64,000 nt of DNA from positions 62,001-126,000 of the forward strand of contig JAQWMX010000007.1 of NCBI GenBank assembly GCA_029246545.1. Direction: 5' to 3'. Of this stretch, positions 62,431 to 64,000 are shown in pieces; within the stretch, counting starts at the first letter, position 1; each line of letters starts with the position of its first letter. Position numbers and translations under genes: made by a program. The notes beneath the pieces were generated by a model that had not been told where the DNA came from, ran no database searches, and worked only from the letters and a program-made list of their open reading frames with translations. Source of the DNA: Gammaproteobacteria bacterium (GTDB lineage Bacteria; Pseudomonadota; Gammaproteobacteria; Pseudomonadales; Pseudohongiellaceae).

Positions 62431-63645
62431 ATGCGAGAACCAATTTATTTTGATTATTCAGCTACTACACCGGTCGATCCACGTGTGATGGATGCCATGA
62501 TGAAATGCCTGACTCTGGAGGGCAATTTCGGTAATGCGGCTTCACGTTCTCACGTATTTGGCTGGAAAGCAGAAGAAGCCGTTGAAGAAGCACGTCAACA
62601 CGTGGCTGACCTTATGCATTGTGATCCGCGTGAAATTGTCTGGACCTCTGGTGCTACAGAATCTGACAACTTAGCCCTTAAAGGTGTTGCTCATTTCTAT
62701 CAGAGCAAAGGCAAGCACATAATCACATCAAAAATTGAACACAAAGCTGTGCTGGATTCTTGTCGTCAACTTGAACGTGAAGGTTTTGAAGTAACTTATC
62801 TGGACCCAGATGAAAAAGGTTTGATACAGCCTGAAGAAGTTGGCAAAGCCATAAAAGAAGACACAATTTTGGTTTCCCTGATGCATGTTAATAATGAAAT
62901 CGGTGTTATCAATGATATCGCTGCTATTGGAGAAATAACGCGTGAGAAAAAAGTGTTATTCCATGTTGATGCCGCGCAAAGTGTCGGCAAAATTGCCATT
63001 GATATGGAAAATATGAAAGTCGACCTAATGTCAGTAACAGCGCATAAAGTGTATGGACCTAAAGGTATTGGTGCACTTTATGTACGTCGTAAACCGCGCG
63101 TGCGCCTGGAAGCACAAATGCACGGCGGTGGTCATGAAAGAGGTATGCGGTCAGGCACCTTGGCGACTCATCAAATAGTTGGTATGGGTGAAGCTTATCG
63201 AATTGCCTTAGAGGAAATGCAATCAGATGCAGAACACAGTTTGGCACTAAGGCAACGTTTTCTTAAGGGGCTAGAAGGGATGGAAGAGATTTATATCAAT
63301 GGTGATATTGATCAGCGAGTGCCGAGCAATTTGAATGTCAGTTTTAATTTTGTCGAAGGTGAGTCACTTATCATGGCATTAAAAGATCTTGCGGTTTCTT
63401 CGGGCTCTGCTTGTACATCAGCCAGCCTAGAGCCTTCTTACGTGCTAAGAGCAATTGGTCTTAATGATGAACTGGCGCATAGTTCATTACGTATTACTAT
63501 TGGCCGATTCAGCACTGAAGAAGACGTCGACTTTGCAGTTGAAAAAGTGAAAGAAGCTGTAACCAAATTAAGAGAGTTGTCGCCACTTTGGGATATGTAC
63601 AAGGATGGCGTCGACATTAGTAAAATTCAATGGGCAGCCCATTAG
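62431..63645 (+). CDS. iscS: Cysteine desulfurase IscS
   Basis: 404 residues; PLP enzyme that takes sulfur from cysteine for Fe-S clusters and tRNA thiolation. [19 protein letters not shown] start, the PLP lysine in [13 protein letters not shown], the persulfide cysteine in [19 protein letters not shown] and C-terminal [18 protein letters not shown] are as in E. coli. It lies 71 bp after iscR. Confidence 0.98.
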   Translation: MREPIYFDYSATTPVDPRVMDAMMKCLTLEGNFGNAASRSHVFGWKAEEAVEEARQHVADLMHCDPREIVWTSGATESDNLALKGVAHFYQSKGKHIITSKIEHKAVLDSCRQLEREGFEVTYLDPDEKGLIQPEEVGKAIKEDTILVSLMHVNNEIGVINDIAAIGEITREKKVLFHVDAAQSVGKIAIDMENMKVDLMSVTAHKVYGPKGIGALYVRRKPRVRLEAQMHGGGHERGMRSGTLATHQIVGMGEAYRIALEEMQSDAEHSLALRQRFLKGLEGMEEIYINGDIDQRVPSNLNVSFNFVEGESLIMALKDLAVSSGSACTSASLEPSYVLRAIGLNDELAHSSLRITIGRFSTEEDVDFAVEKVKEAVTKLRELSPLWDMYKDGVDISKIQWAAH

Positions 63646-63856
63646 GAGGTGTTAAAGCGATTGCGCTTATCAATGCGGCGTTAAAAATTTTATTAAAATG
63701 CTCATTTACAAAACTGTAAACTGCGCTTTTTCAAAAATTTTTGCCTAGCCTTGATTTCGCTCTTGACGCTTTAAAACCTCCTAACAAGAAAAGATTAGAA
63801 GTGAAAAAAAGAGACGGTTAAATTTAGAAATTTAATAAGTTAAAAAGGTAAATATT

Positions 63857-64000
63857 ATGGCTTATTCAGAAAAAGTTTTAGATCATTATGAAAATCCACG
63901 CAATGTCGGCAAGTTAGATGATGACGACAAAAATGTCGGTACCGGTATGGTCGGTGCACCTGCATGTGGTGATGTTATGCGATTGCAAATTAAGGTTAGT
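63857..64000 (+). CDS. iscU: Fe-S cluster scaffold IscU (partial, runs off the window)
   Basis: The first 48 residues are visible: MAYSEKVLDHYENPRNVG and VGTGMVGAPACGDVMRLQI, with the first scaffold cysteine in GAPACGD. The 211-bp gap after iscS is longer than usual for isc operons and contains no gene. RBS AAGGT precedes the ATG at some distance. Confidence 0.97.
   Translation, partial: MAYSEKVLDHYENPRNVGKLDDDDKNVGTGMVGAPACGDVMRLQIKVS

Overview
The window comes from a low-GC gammaproteobacterium, probably a marine aerobic heterotroph. I infer this from an isc operon with IscR-type control (iscR-iscS-iscU), proA-nadD-rsfS-rlmH, serA-serC, purK-purE, suhB/trmJ, TonB receptors under Fur and TPP-riboswitch control, and many secreted or lipoprotein enzymes. 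No rRNA, tRNA, CRISPR array, phage or insertion sequence was recognised. I cannot assign a family.

Layout. 1-4040: thiol peroxidase, then a decayed stretch: an antiporter fragment fused head-to-head to an acetolactate-synthase-like fragment with a nonsense codon, one intact acylating aldehyde dehydrogenase, and a truncated second dehydrogenase. 4123-10179: NhaD/ArsB-type transporter behind an FNR-type box, a convergent PP2C phosphatase and Ser/Thr kinase, a eukaryotic-type glutamine synthetase (GSII) with a sigma-54-type promoter, and a tri-heme cytochrome c. 10278-11379: a permease/carboxypeptidase deletion scar. 11546-21753: a cluster of exported proteins with two large CBM9/DUF5916 outer-membrane paralogues, a PheC-like periplasmic protein, three related small exported proteins and an MBL-fold protein lacking its HxHxDH motif. 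This is the best candidate for an undescribed system. 22088-33595: housekeeping genes (serC, serA, proA, nadD, rsfS, rlmH, purK, purE, aromatic/aspartate aminotransferase, cold shock protein) with a DUF1499 protein and a di-heme cytochrome. 34225-41135: Thr-tailed small exported protein, TPP-riboswitch-controlled TonB receptor, NadR-like P-loop protein and M16 lipoprotein peptidase. 41219-47305: membrane proteins, pirin, a broken MscS channel, mobA, MFS-agmatinase operon. 47413-59940: tricorn-type protease, catalase remnant, Fur-controlled TonB receptor, MarC, double cupin, a nonsense-interrupted membrane protein, MBL lipoprotein, and a UspA-DUF4212-Na+/solute symporter operon. 60080-64000: suhB, trmJ, iscR-iscS-iscU.

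A striking feature of the whole window is gene decay. At least seven loci are broken by deletion or nonsense mutation while the housekeeping genes are intact. Several scars are exact fusions of two gene fragments, and one (MscS) shows a plausible microhomology at the breakpoint. Either the lineage is losing accessory functions, or the assembly contains deletions; raw reads would tell. Regulatory logic is readable at several points: iron (Fur box), Fe-S status (two IscR sites), thiamine (TPP riboswitch with a hairpin sequestering the ribosome binding site), nitrogen (sigma-54-type promoter) and oxygen (FNR-type boxes).
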